A stretch of 64,000 nt of DNA from Lysobacter sp. cf310 (GTDB lineage Bacteria > Pseudomonadota > Gammaproteobacteria > Xanthomonadales > Xanthomonadaceae). A program made the translations under genes and the position numbers. The stretch is from contig NZ_FOSS01000001.1 in NCBI RefSeq assembly GCF_900114355.1, positions 980,368-1,044,367 of the forward strand. Direction: 5' to 3'. This document shows, one piece after another, positions 29,575 through 38,435 of the stretch. The notes under the pieces were generated by a model that saw only the letters and a list, made by a program, of their open reading frames with translations, was not told the origin of the DNA and did not search any database. The stretch's first letter is position 1; every line of letters begins with the position of its first letter.

Positions 29575-30606
29575 TCAGGACGCGAGTCGCTGGGTCGCGG
29601 CGACGAACTCGTCCAGTTTGGCGCGCGCGGCGCCGGAAGCGAGCGCGGCGCGTGCGCTCGCGATGCCCTCGGCGATGCTGTCGACGGTGCCGGCCGCGTA
29701 CAGCGCGGCGCCCGCGTTGAGGGCGACGATCTCGCGCGGCAGGCCGTCGCGGTTCTCCAGCGCCTGCAGCAGCATGGCCTTGGACTCGGTCGCGTCGGCC
29801 ACGCGCAGATTGCGGCTGGCGGCCATGGCGATGCCGAAGTCCTCCGGATGCACTTCGTACTCGCGCACCACCCCGTCGCGCAGCTCGCCGACCAGCGAGC
29901 CGGCGCCCAGCGACAGCTCGTCCATGCCGTCGCGGCCCCAGACCACCAGCGCGCGCTGCGCGCCCAGTTCCTGCAGCACGCGCACCTGGATGCCGACCAG
30001 ATCGGGATGGAACACGCCCATCAGAATGCTGGGCGCGCTGGCCGGATTGGTCAGCGGGCCGAGGATGTTGAACAGGGTGCGCACGCCCATCTCGCGCCGC
30101 ACCGGCGCGACCACCTTCATCGCCGGGTGGTGCACGGGCGCGAACATGAAACCGATGCCGGTGTCGGCGATGCACTGCGCGACCTGCTCGGGCTGCAGCT
30201 CGATCGCCGCGCCCAGGGCCTCGAGCACGTCGGCGCTGCCGGACTTGGACGAGACGCTGCGGTTGCCGTGCTTGGCGACCTTGGCGCCGGCCGCGGCGAC
30301 CACGAACATGCTGGCGGTGGAGATATTGAAGGTGTGCGCGCCGTCGCCGCCGGTGCCGACGATGTCGACCAGGCCGCTGCGGTCGGCGACCTCGACCGGG
30401 CGCGCGAACTCGCGCAACACGGTCGCGGCGCCGGCGATTTCGCCGACGGTTTCCTTCTTCACGCGCAGGCCGGTGAGGATGGCCGCGGTCATGGTCGGCG
30501 AGACTTCGCCGCGCATGATCATGCGCATCAGCTCGACCATCTCGTCATGGAAGATCTCGCGGTGCTCGATCGTGCGCTGCAGCGCTTCTTGCGGGGTCAG
30601 GGGCAT
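29575..30606 (-). CDS. trpD: Anthranilate phosphoribosyltransferase
   Basis: 343 residues from the ATG at 30606 (a TTG six codons upstream is less likely because MPLTPQEAL matches relatives). Signatures are [17 protein letters not shown] for PRPP binding, [21 protein letters not shown], and [15 protein letters not shown]. Transfers phosphoribose to anthranilate. 28 bp after the small secreted-protein gene. Confidence 0.97.
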   Translation of the reverse strand: MPLTPQEALQRTIEHREIFHDEMVELMRMIMRGEVSPTMTAAILTGLRVKKETVGEIAGAATVLREFARPVEVADRSGLVDIVGTGGDGAHTFNISTASMFVVAAAGAKVAKHGNRSVSSKSGSADVLEALGAAIELQPEQVAQCIADTGIGFMFAPVHHPAMKVVAPVRREMGVRTLFNILGPLTNPASAPSILMGVFHPDLVGIQVRVLQELGAQRALVVWGRDGMDELSLGAGSLVGELRDGVVREYEVHPEDFGIAMAASRNLRVADATESKAMLLQALENRDGLPREIVALNAGAALYAAGTVDSIAEGIASARAALASGAARAKLDEFVAATQRLAS

Positions 30607-30634
30607 GGCGCGGTCCGGATTCAAAGCTCGGCGA

Positions 30635-30985
30635 TCAGAGCGAAGCGTGTTCGAGGATTTCCTGGCCCATCAGGACGCAGTCGTCGCCGAGGCGGTAGTA
30701 CTCCAGGCGCATCCGGTACTGGCCCTTGTAGACGTAGCCCCAGACTTCCAGCACGTCGAAGCGCTGCTTGGGATTGGCCGGATTGACGATGGACGGCAGT
30801 GGCTTGGCCGGGCCGGACACTTCGGCGCGGTCGTCGTCGTCGGTGTGGAAGGCCAGCAGCTTCTTGGCCTGAATCACCGCGTCGGCGGCGCAGGCCTTGC
30901 TGGACGGCTGGGTCGCCGCGTGCGCGCTGGCGCTCGATCCGGCCAACAGCGCAAGGGCGAAAACGAAGGGCATGCGGATCATCAT
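30635..30985 (-). CDS. Small secreted protein within the trp unit
   Basis: 116 residues. Signal peptide [17 protein letters not shown], then a mature domain with two Cys (KACAADAV and DDCVLMG) and [17 protein letters not shown]. No family recognised. ATG shares its A with the trpG stop (TGATG), so it is translationally coupled although its product is exported and not obviously tied to tryptophan. Confidence 0.82.
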   Translation of the reverse strand: MMIRMPFVFALALLAGSSASAHAATQPSSKACAADAVIQAKKLLAFHTDDDDRAEVSGPAKPLPSIVNPANPKQRFDVLEVWGYVYKGQYRMRLEYYRLGDDCVLMGQEILEHASL

Positions 30986-31566
30986 CAACGCTCCAGGAAG
31001 TTCTTGAGCAGAGCGTGGCCGTGCTCGGTCAGGATCGACTCGGGGTGGAACTGCACGCCCTCGACCGGATGCTCGCGGTGGCGCAGGCCCATGATCTCCT
31101 CGAAGCTGCCGTCCTCGTGCTCGGTCCAGGCGGTGATTTCCAGGCAGTCCGGCAGGGTCTCGCGCGACACCACCAGCGAGTGGTAGCGCGTGGCTTCGTA
31201 GCGGTCGGGCAGCCCGGCGAACACGCCCTGCCCCTGGTGGCGGATGCGCGAGGTCTTGCCGTGCATGATGGTCTTGGCGCGGACCACGTCGCCGCCGTAG
31301 GCCTGGCCCAGGCTCTGGTGGCCCAGGCAGACGCCCAGGATCGGCACCTTCGCGCCGAGTTCGCGGATCAGGTCCAGCGATACGCCGGCCTCGTTCGGCG
31401 TGCACGGGCCGGGCGAGATCACGATCCGCTCCGGCTGCAGCGCCGCGATCTGCGGCACCGTCAGATCGTCGTTGCGGATCACCTTCACCTCCGCCCCCAG
31501 CGCCTGCAGGTACTGCACGAGGTTGTAGGTGAAGCTGTCGTAGTTATCGATCATCAGTACGGACAT
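30985..31566 (-). CDS. trpG: Anthranilate synthase component II (glutamine amidotransferase)
   Basis: 193-residue class I glutamine amidotransferase. Motifs are [14 protein letters not shown], oxyanion loop [13 protein letters not shown], catalytic Cys in [19 protein letters not shown], and His/Glu in [12 protein letters not shown]. Supplies ammonia to TrpE and, as is common, may also serve p-aminobenzoate synthesis. Its partner trpE is 4 kb away and shares the same leader design. Confidence 0.96.
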   Translation of the reverse strand: MSVLMIDNYDSFTYNLVQYLQALGAEVKVIRNDDLTVPQIAALQPERIVISPGPCTPNEAGVSLDLIRELGAKVPILGVCLGHQSLGQAYGGDVVRAKTIMHGKTSRIRHQGQGVFAGLPDRYEATRYHSLVVSRETLPDCLEITAWTEHEDGSFEEIMGLRHREHPVEGVQFHPESILTEHGHALLKNFLER

Positions 31567-31749
31567 GACGCGTCTCGAAAGCGTTGGGGGCCGGGGCTGG
31601 GGGAGCGGAGATCGGGCTGCGAGCCGCCACGCGCGGACACATCCAGCGGCGGCCGCGGCTGCGCGGACGCCAGCCCACGATTATCCGGCCGCGGGCGGTC
31701 CACGGGAAATAACGATCGCGAGGGGGTGCGGCGCGGGGACGCGCGGCCG

Positions 31750-31911
31750 TCAGGCGAGGCTGGACAGCGGACGGCGCGGGCGTGGAGCGAAGGCGATGGA
31801 GTCACGCGGGGTTTCCCGGAAGGACGACGGAACGCAGACGGCGGCAGCACGCCACCATCGCCAGCCCGGGACGGCCTTGGACGGGAATTGCGGGTTCGCG
31901 CGAACGATCAT
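31750..31911 (-). CDS. Predicted Trp leader peptide upstream of trpG
   Basis: A 53-codon frame starting ATG ATC GTT, with Gly-Trp-Arg-Trp-Trp at residues 16-20 and stop at 31750. The three Trp codons lie in the 5' arm of a hairpin (31837-31859). The trpE leader has the same GWRWW and the same promoter spacing. The stop is 184 bp before the trpG start. No run of T follows the hairpin, so the mechanism may not be classic attenuation. An overlapping GTG frame (31805-31554, 83 codons) aligns by position with the trpE start and runs into trpG by 13 bp. Confidence 0.72.
   Translation of the reverse strand: MIVRANPQFPSKAVPGWRWWRAAAVCVPSSFRETPRDSIAFAPRPRRPLSSLA
31837..31859 (-). promoter_or_regulatory. 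Hairpin over the Trp codons of the trpG leader
   Basis: Arms 31837-31845 and 31851-31859, nine pairs including two G-T, loop agcac (plus strand). The minus-strand 5' arm reads gatggtggc and covers the tandem Trp codons, so a ribosome stalled there would open it. Confidence 0.6.
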
Positions 31912-31917
31912 GGGCCT

Positions 31918-31947
31918 ACTGTAGCCGCTTCGCGGGCCCGACGCGAC
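31918..31947 (-). promoter_or_regulatory. Predicted promoter of the trpG unit
   Basis: Minus strand: GTCGCG (31947-31942), 18 bp, TACAGT (31923-31918), then six bases to the leader ATG. The identical hexamers and spacing occur before the trpE leader. The short distance predicts a leaderless leader peptide mRNA. It sits 20 bp past the histidine-kinase stop. Confidence 0.55.
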
Positions 31948-31967
31948 GGGCCGGCCCGGCGTCGGCG

Positions 31968-33341
31968 CTAGCCGCGGCCGGCTTCGGCCGCGGCCAGCGC
32001 GACGCGTACCTCCAGCCCGGGCGCGTTGTCGCCCAGGCTGACGTGGCCGCCGTGGCGGTGCGCGATCGCGCGCACCAGGCTCATGCCCAGGCCGGTGCCG
32101 GGCGAGCCACGGTGCGCCTCCAGGCGCTGGAAGCGGTCGAACACGCGTTCGCGGTCGGCCGGCGGGATGCCCGGGCCGCGGTCGCCGATGGCCAGCGTGA
32201 CCGTACCGCGCTCGCGGCGCAGGCGCACTTCGACCTCGCTGTCGGCGGGCGCGTACTTGACCGCGTTGTCGAGCAGATTGACCAGCATCTGGAACAGCTG
32301 GTCGGCGTCGCCGCGCACCGTCGCCGGCGCTTCGTCGGCGCGCGGCAGCTGGGTGCGCAGGACGATGCCGCGCTCGCCCGCGCTGGGCGTGTACAGCTCG
32401 ACCGCGTCGCGCGCGAGCTCGGCCAGGTCCAGCACCGGCTCGTCCTGCACCGGCGACTGCGCCTCGATCCGCGCCAGCCGCAGCAGCGCGCCGAAGGAAT
32501 GCAGCAGCTGGTCGGTCTCGGCGATCGCCGCGTCCAGCTCGGCTTCGCGGCCGGCGCCGTCGGGGCGGTCGCGCAGTTCCTCCAGGCGATTGCGCAAACG
32601 CGTCAGCGGCGTGCGCAGGTCGTGGGCGATGTGGTCGGTGGCGTGGCGCACGCCGCCCAGCAGTTCGCCGATGCGGTCGAGCATGCCGTTGAAGCGACGC
32701 GCGAGCCGGTCGAAGGCATCGTCGCTGCCGTCCAGGGCCACGCGCAAGGCGAGCTCGCCGCCGCCCACGCGTTCGGCGGTGTCGTCCAGGCTGCGCAGGC
32801 GCCGCGACACCCAGCGCGAGGTCAGCCAGCCGATCAGCGCGCCCAGGGTGGCGGCGACCAGCAGCGCGGCCAGCGCGGTGCGCAGCATCAGGGCCAGGAA
32901 GCGTCCCTGCGAGCGCAGGCGCACGCCGGTCAGCAAGGTATCGCCGCCGGACAGGCGTTGCAGTTGCGCGACCACGCGCAAGCGCTCGTCGCCGTCGCGC
33001 TCGACGAATTCGGTCCAGCGCTGGTGCGGCGCGCGCGCGATCGGACGGCCCTGGTAGCGGCCCGCGAGCACGCGCCCGTCGGCCGCGATCAGGGCGTAGA
33101 CCGCGTCGGGATCGTCCTGCGCGTCCAGGCGTTCGCGCAATTCGCTTTGCAGCGCCGCGCGGCCGTGTTCGCGGTACAGCTCGACCAGGCCGGCGGCATC
33201 GGCGCGCACCACTTCGCGCGCGTCCTCGACCAGCAGCGCCGACACCGTGTAGTGCACGCCCGCGCCCAGCAGCACGAACGCGAGCAGGAAGGAGGCGGTG
33301 ACCGCCAGCGCCAGCCGGCCGCTGGTGGAGCGCAGGGTCAT
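31968..33341 (-). CDS. Sensor histidine kinase
   Basis: 457 residues. TM1 (~10-35), a periplasmic sensor of ~120 residues, TM2 (~155-180), HAMP (RWVSRRLRSLDDTAERVGGG), phospho-acceptor His in DHIAHDLRTPLTRLRNRL, N box DNAVKYAP, G boxes GDRGPGIPP and GTGLGMSLV. Pairs with the OmpR-type regulator whose stop overlaps its ATG (ATGA). Signal unknown. Confidence 0.94.
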   Translation of the reverse strand: MTLRSTSGRLALAVTASFLLAFVLLGAGVHYTVSALLVEDAREVVRADAAGLVELYREHGRAALQSELRERLDAQDDPDAVYALIAADGRVLAGRYQGRPIARAPHQRWTEFVERDGDERLRVVAQLQRLSGGDTLLTGVRLRSQGRFLALMLRTALAALLVAATLGALIGWLTSRWVSRRLRSLDDTAERVGGGELALRVALDGSDDAFDRLARRFNGMLDRIGELLGGVRHATDHIAHDLRTPLTRLRNRLEELRDRPDGAGREAELDAAIAETDQLLHSFGALLRLARIEAQSPVQDEPVLDLAELARDAVELYTPSAGERGIVLRTQLPRADEAPATVRGDADQLFQMLVNLLDNAVKYAPADSEVEVRLRRERGTVTLAIGDRGPGIPPADRERVFDRFQRLEAHRGSPGTGLGMSLVRAIAHRHGGHVSLGDNAPGLEVRVALAAAEAGRG

Positions 33342-34012
33342 GCGCCCAGCCGGTAGCCGGCGCCGCGCACCGTGTGCAGCAGCGGTTTGGGATAGCCCAG
33401 GTCGATCTTCTGGCGCAGGCGGCTGATGTGCACGTCGATGACGTTGGTCTGCGGATCGAAGTGATAGTCCCACACCGCTTCCAGCAGCATGGTGCGGGTG
33501 ACCACGCGCTCGGCCTGGCGCATCAGGTATTCGAGCAGACGGAACTCGCGCGGCTGCAGCTCGATGCGCTTGCCGCCGCGACGGGCCTCGCGGCTGAGCA
33601 GGTCGAGTTCGAGATCGGCCACGCGCAAGCGCGTCGGCTCGCTGCCGCCGGCGCTGCCGCGGCGCAGGATGCTGTCCAGGCGCGCGCTGAGCTCGGCGTA
33701 GGCGAAGGGTTTGACCAGATAGTCGTCGGCGCCGGCGCGCAGGCCCTCGACGCGGTGATCGACCTCGCCCAGCGCGGTCAGCAGCAACACCGGCGTGCGG
33801 TTGCCGGCGCCGCGCAGGGTCTGCAGCAGGACCAGGCCGTCCAGCCCGGGCAGCATGCGGTCCAGCACGAGCGCGTCGTAGCGCTCGGTGGTGGCCAGGA
33901 ACAGCCCGTCCTTGCCGTTGTCGGCATGGTCGACGGTGTGGCCGTCTTCGCGCAGGCCCTTGGCGATGAAGCCCGCGGTATGGGGATCGTCTTCGATCAG
34001 CAGGACGCGCAT
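33338..34012 (-). CDS. OmpR-family response regulator
   Basis: 224 residues. Receiver domain with acidic pocket EDD, phospho-acceptor Asp in DALVLDRMLPG, and conserved Lys in DDYLVKPF; winged-helix DNA-binding domain with VWDYHFDPQTNVIDVHISRLRQKID and TVRGAGYRL. Start at 34012 gives the canonical MRVLLIEDD; the longer frame is unlikely. First gene of the two-component pair. Confidence 0.96.
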   Translation of the reverse strand: MRVLLIEDDPHTAGFIAKGLREDGHTVDHADNGKDGLFLATTERYDALVLDRMLPGLDGLVLLQTLRGAGNRTPVLLLTALGEVDHRVEGLRAGADDYLVKPFAYAELSARLDSILRRGSAGGSEPTRLRVADLELDLLSREARRGGKRIELQPREFRLLEYLMRQAERVVTRTMLLEAVWDYHFDPQTNVIDVHISRLRQKIDLGYPKPLLHTVRGAGYRLGA

Positions 34013-34167
34013 GCCGACTCCCGGTCTCGCAAAAAGAATACCCCGCCGGGAGGAAGCCGGCGGGGCAGCCACCTGGGGTTTAGGTGGGCTTCGGGGACGT
34101 ATGAACGGTGGAACGCAGGAAGGAGGCGGTTGCGGTACGGCAGTTGCGGTAGGTGGTTACGGCGCGA

Positions 34168-34350
34168 TCAGCTCTTCTTGGCTTCGGTCGCGGCCTTGGC
34201 CTCGGCCTTCTTCGCCTTGTGGACCTTGTGCTTGACGGCGGCGGTCTTGGCCGGAGCGGCGGCGCCCGGCGCGGTGGCCGGAGCGGCGGCGAACGCGGAA
34301 CCGGCGACGGCGGTCAGGGCGAGCGCGATCAGGGCATTGCGGACGTTCAT
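34168..34350 (-). CDS. Small secreted Ala/Lys-rich protein
   Basis: 60 residues: signal peptide (ALIALALTAVAGSAFA) then a mature part made of Ala, Pro and Lys (KHKVHKAKKAEAKAAT). Resembles short basic acid-shock-like or histone-like periplasmic proteins in composition only. A ribosome-binding site (aggagcc-type) precedes the ATG. Lies between the response regulator (155 bp) and a SIMPL gene (177 bp). Confidence 0.68.
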   Translation of the reverse strand: MNVRNALIALALTAVAGSAFAAAPATAPGAAAPAKTAAVKHKVHKAKKAEAKAATEAKKS

Positions 34351-34527
34351 GGTGAGGCTCCTGGACGGTGGGTTGGGAACACGGGTGATCGGGTTCTTGT
34401 CGTTGGGGTCTGCCCCAGCGCAGGGTCAGATTGCGCGCCGGGCCTTGCCGGCGAGCTTTCGGGCGCATGAACTATCCGTAATGTTCGGCGCGGGCCGGCG
34501 TGGCCCGCGCGTGGCCCCGGCGCGGCC

Positions 34528-35304
34528 TCAGTCGGCGAGCAGGAACACCGTGTAGATCTTGTCCTGGAAGTCGATGTAGCCGGCCTGGAACGAGGTCGAC
34601 GGCGCCTGCGCGATACGGCTGCCGGTGACCTGGATGCGATCCAGCTGATAGCCGTCGCGGCCGTTGCCCGACCAGGCGTACAGCGCCGGCCAAGTACCTT
34701 CGCGCACGCCGTAGTCGAACTGGGGCGCGACGTCGGACACGCTGTAGACGCCGCCCAACCGCGCACCATAGGCGCGCGCGATCACTTCGGCCTTCTCGCG
34801 CGAGGAGGCGATGCTCTTCTCGCGCAGCTGGCGGCGCAACTCGGGCTCGCTGGACAGCTCGGCGGCCACGCTGGAAATCGTCAGCTCCTCGGAGGTCTTC
34901 ACTTTCGCAAGGAAGCGTTCCAACGCCTCCTTGCCCCCGAAGCGCGCGCTCAGCGTGCGGCGCACGCCGGTGCCGACGAAGACCTCCTGGCGCAGCTTGT
35001 CGTCGTAGCGGCGGCGGGTATCGACCTGCAACGAGGTCGCGACGATCTCGTTGTCGGCCACGCCGACCGCCTTGAGCTGCGCCAGCGTCTGCTGCAGATG
35101 GGCCTCGACCCGCGCCTGCGCCGCCGCCGGATCGGCGTCGATCGCCTCCAACTGCATCGCGATCTTGTAGCGGTCCGGTACCGCGCGCGCCTGCGCATCG
35201 CCATAGACCAGGATGTGCCGCGTCGGCGGCAGGGCGTTGACCTGCGCCTGCGCGGCGGTGGAAATGAAAGCCAGGCCGAGCAAGGCCAGGGTACGCAACT
35301 TCAT
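34528..35304 (-). CDS. SIMPL-domain (DUF541) periplasmic protein
   Basis: 258 residues. Signal peptide LALLGLAFISTAAQAQ, then the SIMPL/DUF541 domain: HILVYGDAQARAVPDRYKI, VGVADNEIVATSLQV, and ASSREKAEVIARAYGARLGG. AAGGAGG at good spacing before the ATG at 35304 fixes the start. E. coli YggE, a relative, is linked to oxidative stress; function here unknown. A GC-rich hairpin lies just after the stop at 34490-34511. Confidence 0.88.
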   Translation of the reverse strand: MKLRTLALLGLAFISTAAQAQVNALPPTRHILVYGDAQARAVPDRYKIAMQLEAIDADPAAAQARVEAHLQQTLAQLKAVGVADNEIVATSLQVDTRRRYDDKLRQEVFVGTGVRRTLSARFGGKEALERFLAKVKTSEELTISSVAAELSSEPELRRQLREKSIASSREKAEVIARAYGARLGGVYSVSDVAPQFDYGVREGTWPALYAWSGNGRDGYQLDRIQVTGSRIAQAPSTSFQAGYIDFQDKIYTVFLLAD

Positions 35305-35618
35305 GTCGCCTCCTTGATGACGATCGTGGTGTCGATGCTGAACGCGCTGCCGTCCGCGGTCGGACGGGGCACCTGTATCGCAACGGGCGAAGTCGGAGTC
35401 CGGGGTTAGCGGATAGGGCGCGCACGAGCCATCGACCGCGCGGACCGCTTTGGGGTAGGAGCGGCGTAAGCCGCGACCGCGACATCCACACGGCGACGCC
35501 AGCGCGCATCTCACGACGCAAGCGCATGACCTGTCGCGGCTCACGCCGCTCCTACCCCACAGCAGACGCGCGTGGATGGAGGCGCGCCGCGAAGCAGCGG
35601 CGCGCGGACGACGCGCGC
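35305..35618. repeat. Intergenic region with a paired inverted palindromic repeat
   Basis: 314 bp between trpE and the SIMPL gene. Two copies of a gtaggagcggcgtaagccgcg-like unit lie in opposite orientation (35453-35478 and 35533-35560), so the pair could fold into one long structure. No gene supported. It may also act as transcription end for trpE. Confidence 0.8.
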
Positions 35619-37109
35619 TTACAAGCCGCGCGCCGCCTGGGCCACGGCGCGGAACAGCGCGCGGCCTTTGTTCATCGTCTCTTCCCATTCCTTCTGAGGG
35701 TCGGAGTCGTAGACGATGCCGGCGCCGGCCTGGATGGTCAGGCGGCCGTCCTGGATCACCGCGGTGCGGATCGCGATCGCGGTGTCGGCGTCGCCGTGCC
35801 AGCCGATGTAGCCGACCGCGCCGGAATAGACGTTGCGCTTGATCGGTTCGAGTTCGCGGATCACTTCCAGCGCGCGGATCTTGGGCGCACCGCTGACCGT
35901 GCCGGCCGGGAAGGTCGCGCGCAGCACCTCGGCGTAGCTCAGGCCTTCCTTGAGACGGCCGGTGACCTCGCTGACGATGTGCATCACGTGGCTGTAGCGT
36001 TCGATCACGAACTGCTCGCCGACCTGCACCGTGCCGGCTTCGGCGACCCGGCCGACGTCGTTGCGGCCCAGGTCGATCAGCATCAGGTGCTCGGCGCGCT
36101 CCTTGGGATCGGCCAGCAGCTCGGCCTCGAGCGCGTTGTCCTCCTCCACGGTCTTGCCGCGCGGGCGCGTGCCGGCGATCGGGCGCACGGTGATTTCGCC
36201 GTCCTGGAGACGCACCAGGATTTCCGGCGACGACCCCACCACCTGGGTCTCGCCCACATCCAGGAAATACATGTAGGGCGAGGGATTGAGCGCACGCAGC
36301 GCGCGGTACACGTCGACCGGGCGCGCCTTGAACGGCACGCTCAGGCGCTGCGACAGCACCACCTGGAAAATGTCGCCGGCGCGGATCAGCTCCTTGGACT
36401 TCTCGACCGCGTCGATGAAGCCCTCGCGGGTGAATCCGGACACGAAGTCGTCTTCCTCCAGCCCGACCGAGTCCAGGGTTTCCGGATAGCCGGCGCCGGC
36501 GTGGCGCAGGCGGTGGGTGAGCTGATCGAGGCGGCGGTTAGCGCGCGCGTAGGCCTGCGGCTCGCTGGGATCGGCGTGCACGATCAGATACAGCCGGCCC
36601 TTGAGGTTGTCGAACACCGCGACTTCCTCGCTCTGCATCAGCAGGATGTCGGGCGTGCCGAGCTCGTCGGGCTTGTGGCTGCCGTCGGCCTGCGGGGCGG
36701 CCAGGCGCGGCTCGATGTACTGGATGCATTCGAAACCGAACCAGCCGACCAGGCCGCCGGTGTAACCCGGCAGACCCTCGATGCGCGGCACCGAGTGCGC
36801 GGCGCGCAGGCGCTCGACTTCGGCGAACGGATCCTCGACGGTGCGGGTCTCCAGCAGTTCGCCCAGTTCGGTCACGAACAGGGTGTGGCCGGCGAAGGCG
36901 TACACGCGCTTGGCCGGCAGGCCGATGATGGAATAGCGGCCGAAGCGTTCGCCGCCCTCGACCGATTCGAACAGATAGGTATGCGGGCCGTCGGCGAGCT
37001 TTAGATAGACCGACAAGGGCGTGTCGAGGTCGGACAGGACCTCGCGCACGACGGGGATGCGGGTATAGCCGTTAGCGGCCTGTTGCTGGAAGAGTTCGGG
37101 CGAAATCAC
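35619..37109 (-). CDS. trpE: Anthranilate synthase component I
   Basis: 496-residue chorismate-using enzyme. N-terminal ligand region contains [11 protein letters not shown] and [17 protein letters not shown] (feedback Trp site LLESxx-like here LFESVEGG); C-terminal catalytic part shows [30 protein letters not shown] and [12 protein letters not shown]. Start is GTG at 37109 with AAGGA upstream. The leader peptide frame overlaps the first 38 bases of trpE. Ammonia comes from TrpG. Confidence 0.97.
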   Translation of the reverse strand: MISPELFQQQAANGYTRIPVVREVLSDLDTPLSVYLKLADGPHTYLFESVEGGERFGRYSIIGLPAKRVYAFAGHTLFVTELGELLETRTVEDPFAEVERLRAAHSVPRIEGLPGYTGGLVGWFGFECIQYIEPRLAAPQADGSHKPDELGTPDILLMQSEEVAVFDNLKGRLYLIVHADPSEPQAYARANRRLDQLTHRLRHAGAGYPETLDSVGLEEDDFVSGFTREGFIDAVEKSKELIRAGDIFQVVLSQRLSVPFKARPVDVYRALRALNPSPYMYFLDVGETQVVGSSPEILVRLQDGEITVRPIAGTRPRGKTVEEDNALEAELLADPKERAEHLMLIDLGRNDVGRVAEAGTVQVGEQFVIERYSHVMHIVSEVTGRLKEGLSYAEVLRATFPAGTVSGAPKIRALEVIRELEPIKRNVYSGAVGYIGWHGDADTAIAIRTAVIQDGRLTIQAGAGIVYDSDPQKEWEETMNKGRALFRAVAQAARGL

Positions 37110-37215
37110 GCGGCGGTTCCTTCATGGACGAGTGGGCAGGAGCGACGATGGCCGACGGCCACCATCGCCAACCCACGTCGGCGCAAAAGGAATGCGGGTT
37201 CGCCCAGGCTTTCAT
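37072..37215 (-). CDS. Predicted Trp leader peptide upstream of and overlapping trpE
   Basis: A 47-codon frame from ATG AAA GCC TGG, with Trp at residues 4, 16, 18 and 19 (GWRWWP). It runs through the trpE ribosome-binding site and start codon in another frame and stops at a TAA 38 bases into the trpE gene. Thus leader translation passes over the trpE start, and stalling at Trp codons should change access to it. Four Trp in 19 residues is far above expectation. Confidence 0.75.
   Translation of the reverse strand: MKAWANPHSFCADVGWRWWPSAIVAPAHSSMKEPPRDFARTLPATGR
37142..37168 (-). promoter_or_regulatory. Hairpin over the Trp codons of the trpE leader
   Basis: Arms 37142-37153 and 37157-37168, 12 possible pairs with two G-T. 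The minus-strand 5' arm gcgatggtggcc contains the two tandem Trp codons and shares its first bases with the trpG leader hairpin. No T-run follows. Confidence 0.62.
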
Positions 37216-37222
37216 GGCCGAC

Positions 37223-37252
37223 ACTGTAACGGCTTCGCCGGGCCGGCGCGAC
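37223..37252 (-). promoter_or_regulatory. Predicted promoter of trpE
   Basis: Minus strand GTCGCG (37252-37247), 18 bp, TACAGT (37228-37223), seven bases to the leader ATG. Same hexamers and spacer length as before the trpG leader. It begins 15 bp beyond the YegS-like stop. Confidence 0.57.
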
Positions 37253-37266
37253 GGGGGCCTGCGCGT

Positions 37267-38211
37267 CTAGGCCGCCGGCGTAGACGCCGTCAGCAGCGGG
37301 CAGTCCGCGGGCAGGTGCATGCGTACGCGCGCGGGCACGCAGTCGATGCGGAAATGGCGCGAGCGCACCGGCTCGCCGTCCAGGTTGAGGGTGAGTTCCT
37401 GCTCGCTGTCGATCTCCACGCTGCGCAGGCGCGCGCGCACCGCCACCCGCTCCAGCGCCGCGTGCTGGCCCTGGGTCAGCAGGGTCGCGGCGGTGGCGCC
37501 GACCTCGCCGCTGAGATCGGGCACCACGGTCAGGTCGAGCAGGCCGTCGTCGATCAGGGCATCCGGACACAGCGCCTGGCCGCCGCCGGCCTGGCGGCCG
37601 TTGCCGACGCCCAGGGCGATGAAGTCGCCATGCCAGTCGAAGCCCTCGCCGCGCAGATGCGCGCGGATCGGCTCGATGCGGCCGAGCTTGGAGATGCCGG
37701 TGATCAGATAGGCCAGGCCGCCCAGCATCTTCTTCAGGCCCGCGTCGGTTTCCACCGTGACCTGGGTACCGAAGCCGCCGCTGGCGAGATTGGCGGCCCA
37801 GTGGGTGCCGTCGGCGGCTTCCAGGCGCAGCAGGTCGATCGGCCGCGGGCGGCTGGCGCGGATCAGTCGCAAGGCCTCCAGCGCGTCGACCGGCAGCCCG
37901 GCGGCGCTGGCGAAATCGTTGGCCGTGCCCATCGGCACCAGGCCCAGCGCGGGCAGCGCGTCGGCGGGCTCGTCGCGATGGGCAAGCGTGGTCGCGACCT
38001 CGCTGAGGGTACCGTCGCCGCCGGCCGCGACTATGCAGTCGGCGCCGTCGGCGATCGCCTCGGACACGTAGCGCTCGGCGTCGCCGCCTTCCCAGGTCAC
38101 GCGCACGTCCAGGTCGACGCCATCGGCGCGGATCGCGGTCACCGCCTCGCGCAGGGCGTCGTCGCCGGCGGACTTGCCGTTGAGGATCAGGCGCCAGTGC
38201 GGCTGCGGCAT
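37267..38211 (-). CDS. yegS: YegS-like lipid kinase
   Basis: 314 residues of the diacylglycerol-kinase catalytic family. Nucleotide loop [15 protein letters not shown] (~60-75) and [15 protein letters not shown] (~95-110) are diagnostic; [16 protein letters not shown] and [11 protein letters not shown] follow. Phosphorylates a membrane lipid; exact substrate not visible. 225 bp of non-coding DNA separate it from rraA. Confidence 0.92.
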   Translation of the reverse strand: MPQPHWRLILNGKSAGDDALREAVTAIRADGVDLDVRVTWEGGDAERYVSEAIADGADCIVAAGGDGTLSEVATTLAHRDEPADALPALGLVPMGTANDFASAAGLPVDALEALRLIRASRPRPIDLLRLEAADGTHWAANLASGGFGTQVTVETDAGLKKMLGGLAYLITGISKLGRIEPIRAHLRGEGFDWHGDFIALGVGNGRQAGGGQALCPDALIDDGLLDLTVVPDLSGEVGATAATLLTQGQHAALERVAVRARLRSVEIDSEQELTLNLDGEPVRSRHFRIDCVPARVRMHLPADCPLLTASTPAA

Positions 38212-38411
38212 CGGGCGGGGTCTCGCGCGTGAGGAGCGGCGAGGCTAGCAGCGCCGCGCTAAGACCCGGTGAACGCGTCGCGCGATTTCATGGCGCGATT
38301 GTCATCGTCGCGTCATCGCCGGCCTGGAGTATCGAAGGCCATATCAGGGACGACGGGCGGAGGCTGGATTGCCTCCAATATTACGGAACGGCGCCGCGGC
38401 GCCGTTTCAAG

Positions 38412-38434
38412 ACGCCGGGCAGGACGCCCGGCGT
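38412..38434 (-). terminator. Hairpin after rraA
   Basis: Nine-bp perfect arms (acgccgggc/gcccggcgt) around aggac, one base past the rraA stop, followed by a second GC-rich palindrome at 38389-38406. No strong T-run on the minus strand. Confidence 0.6.
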
Positions 38435-38435
38435 T

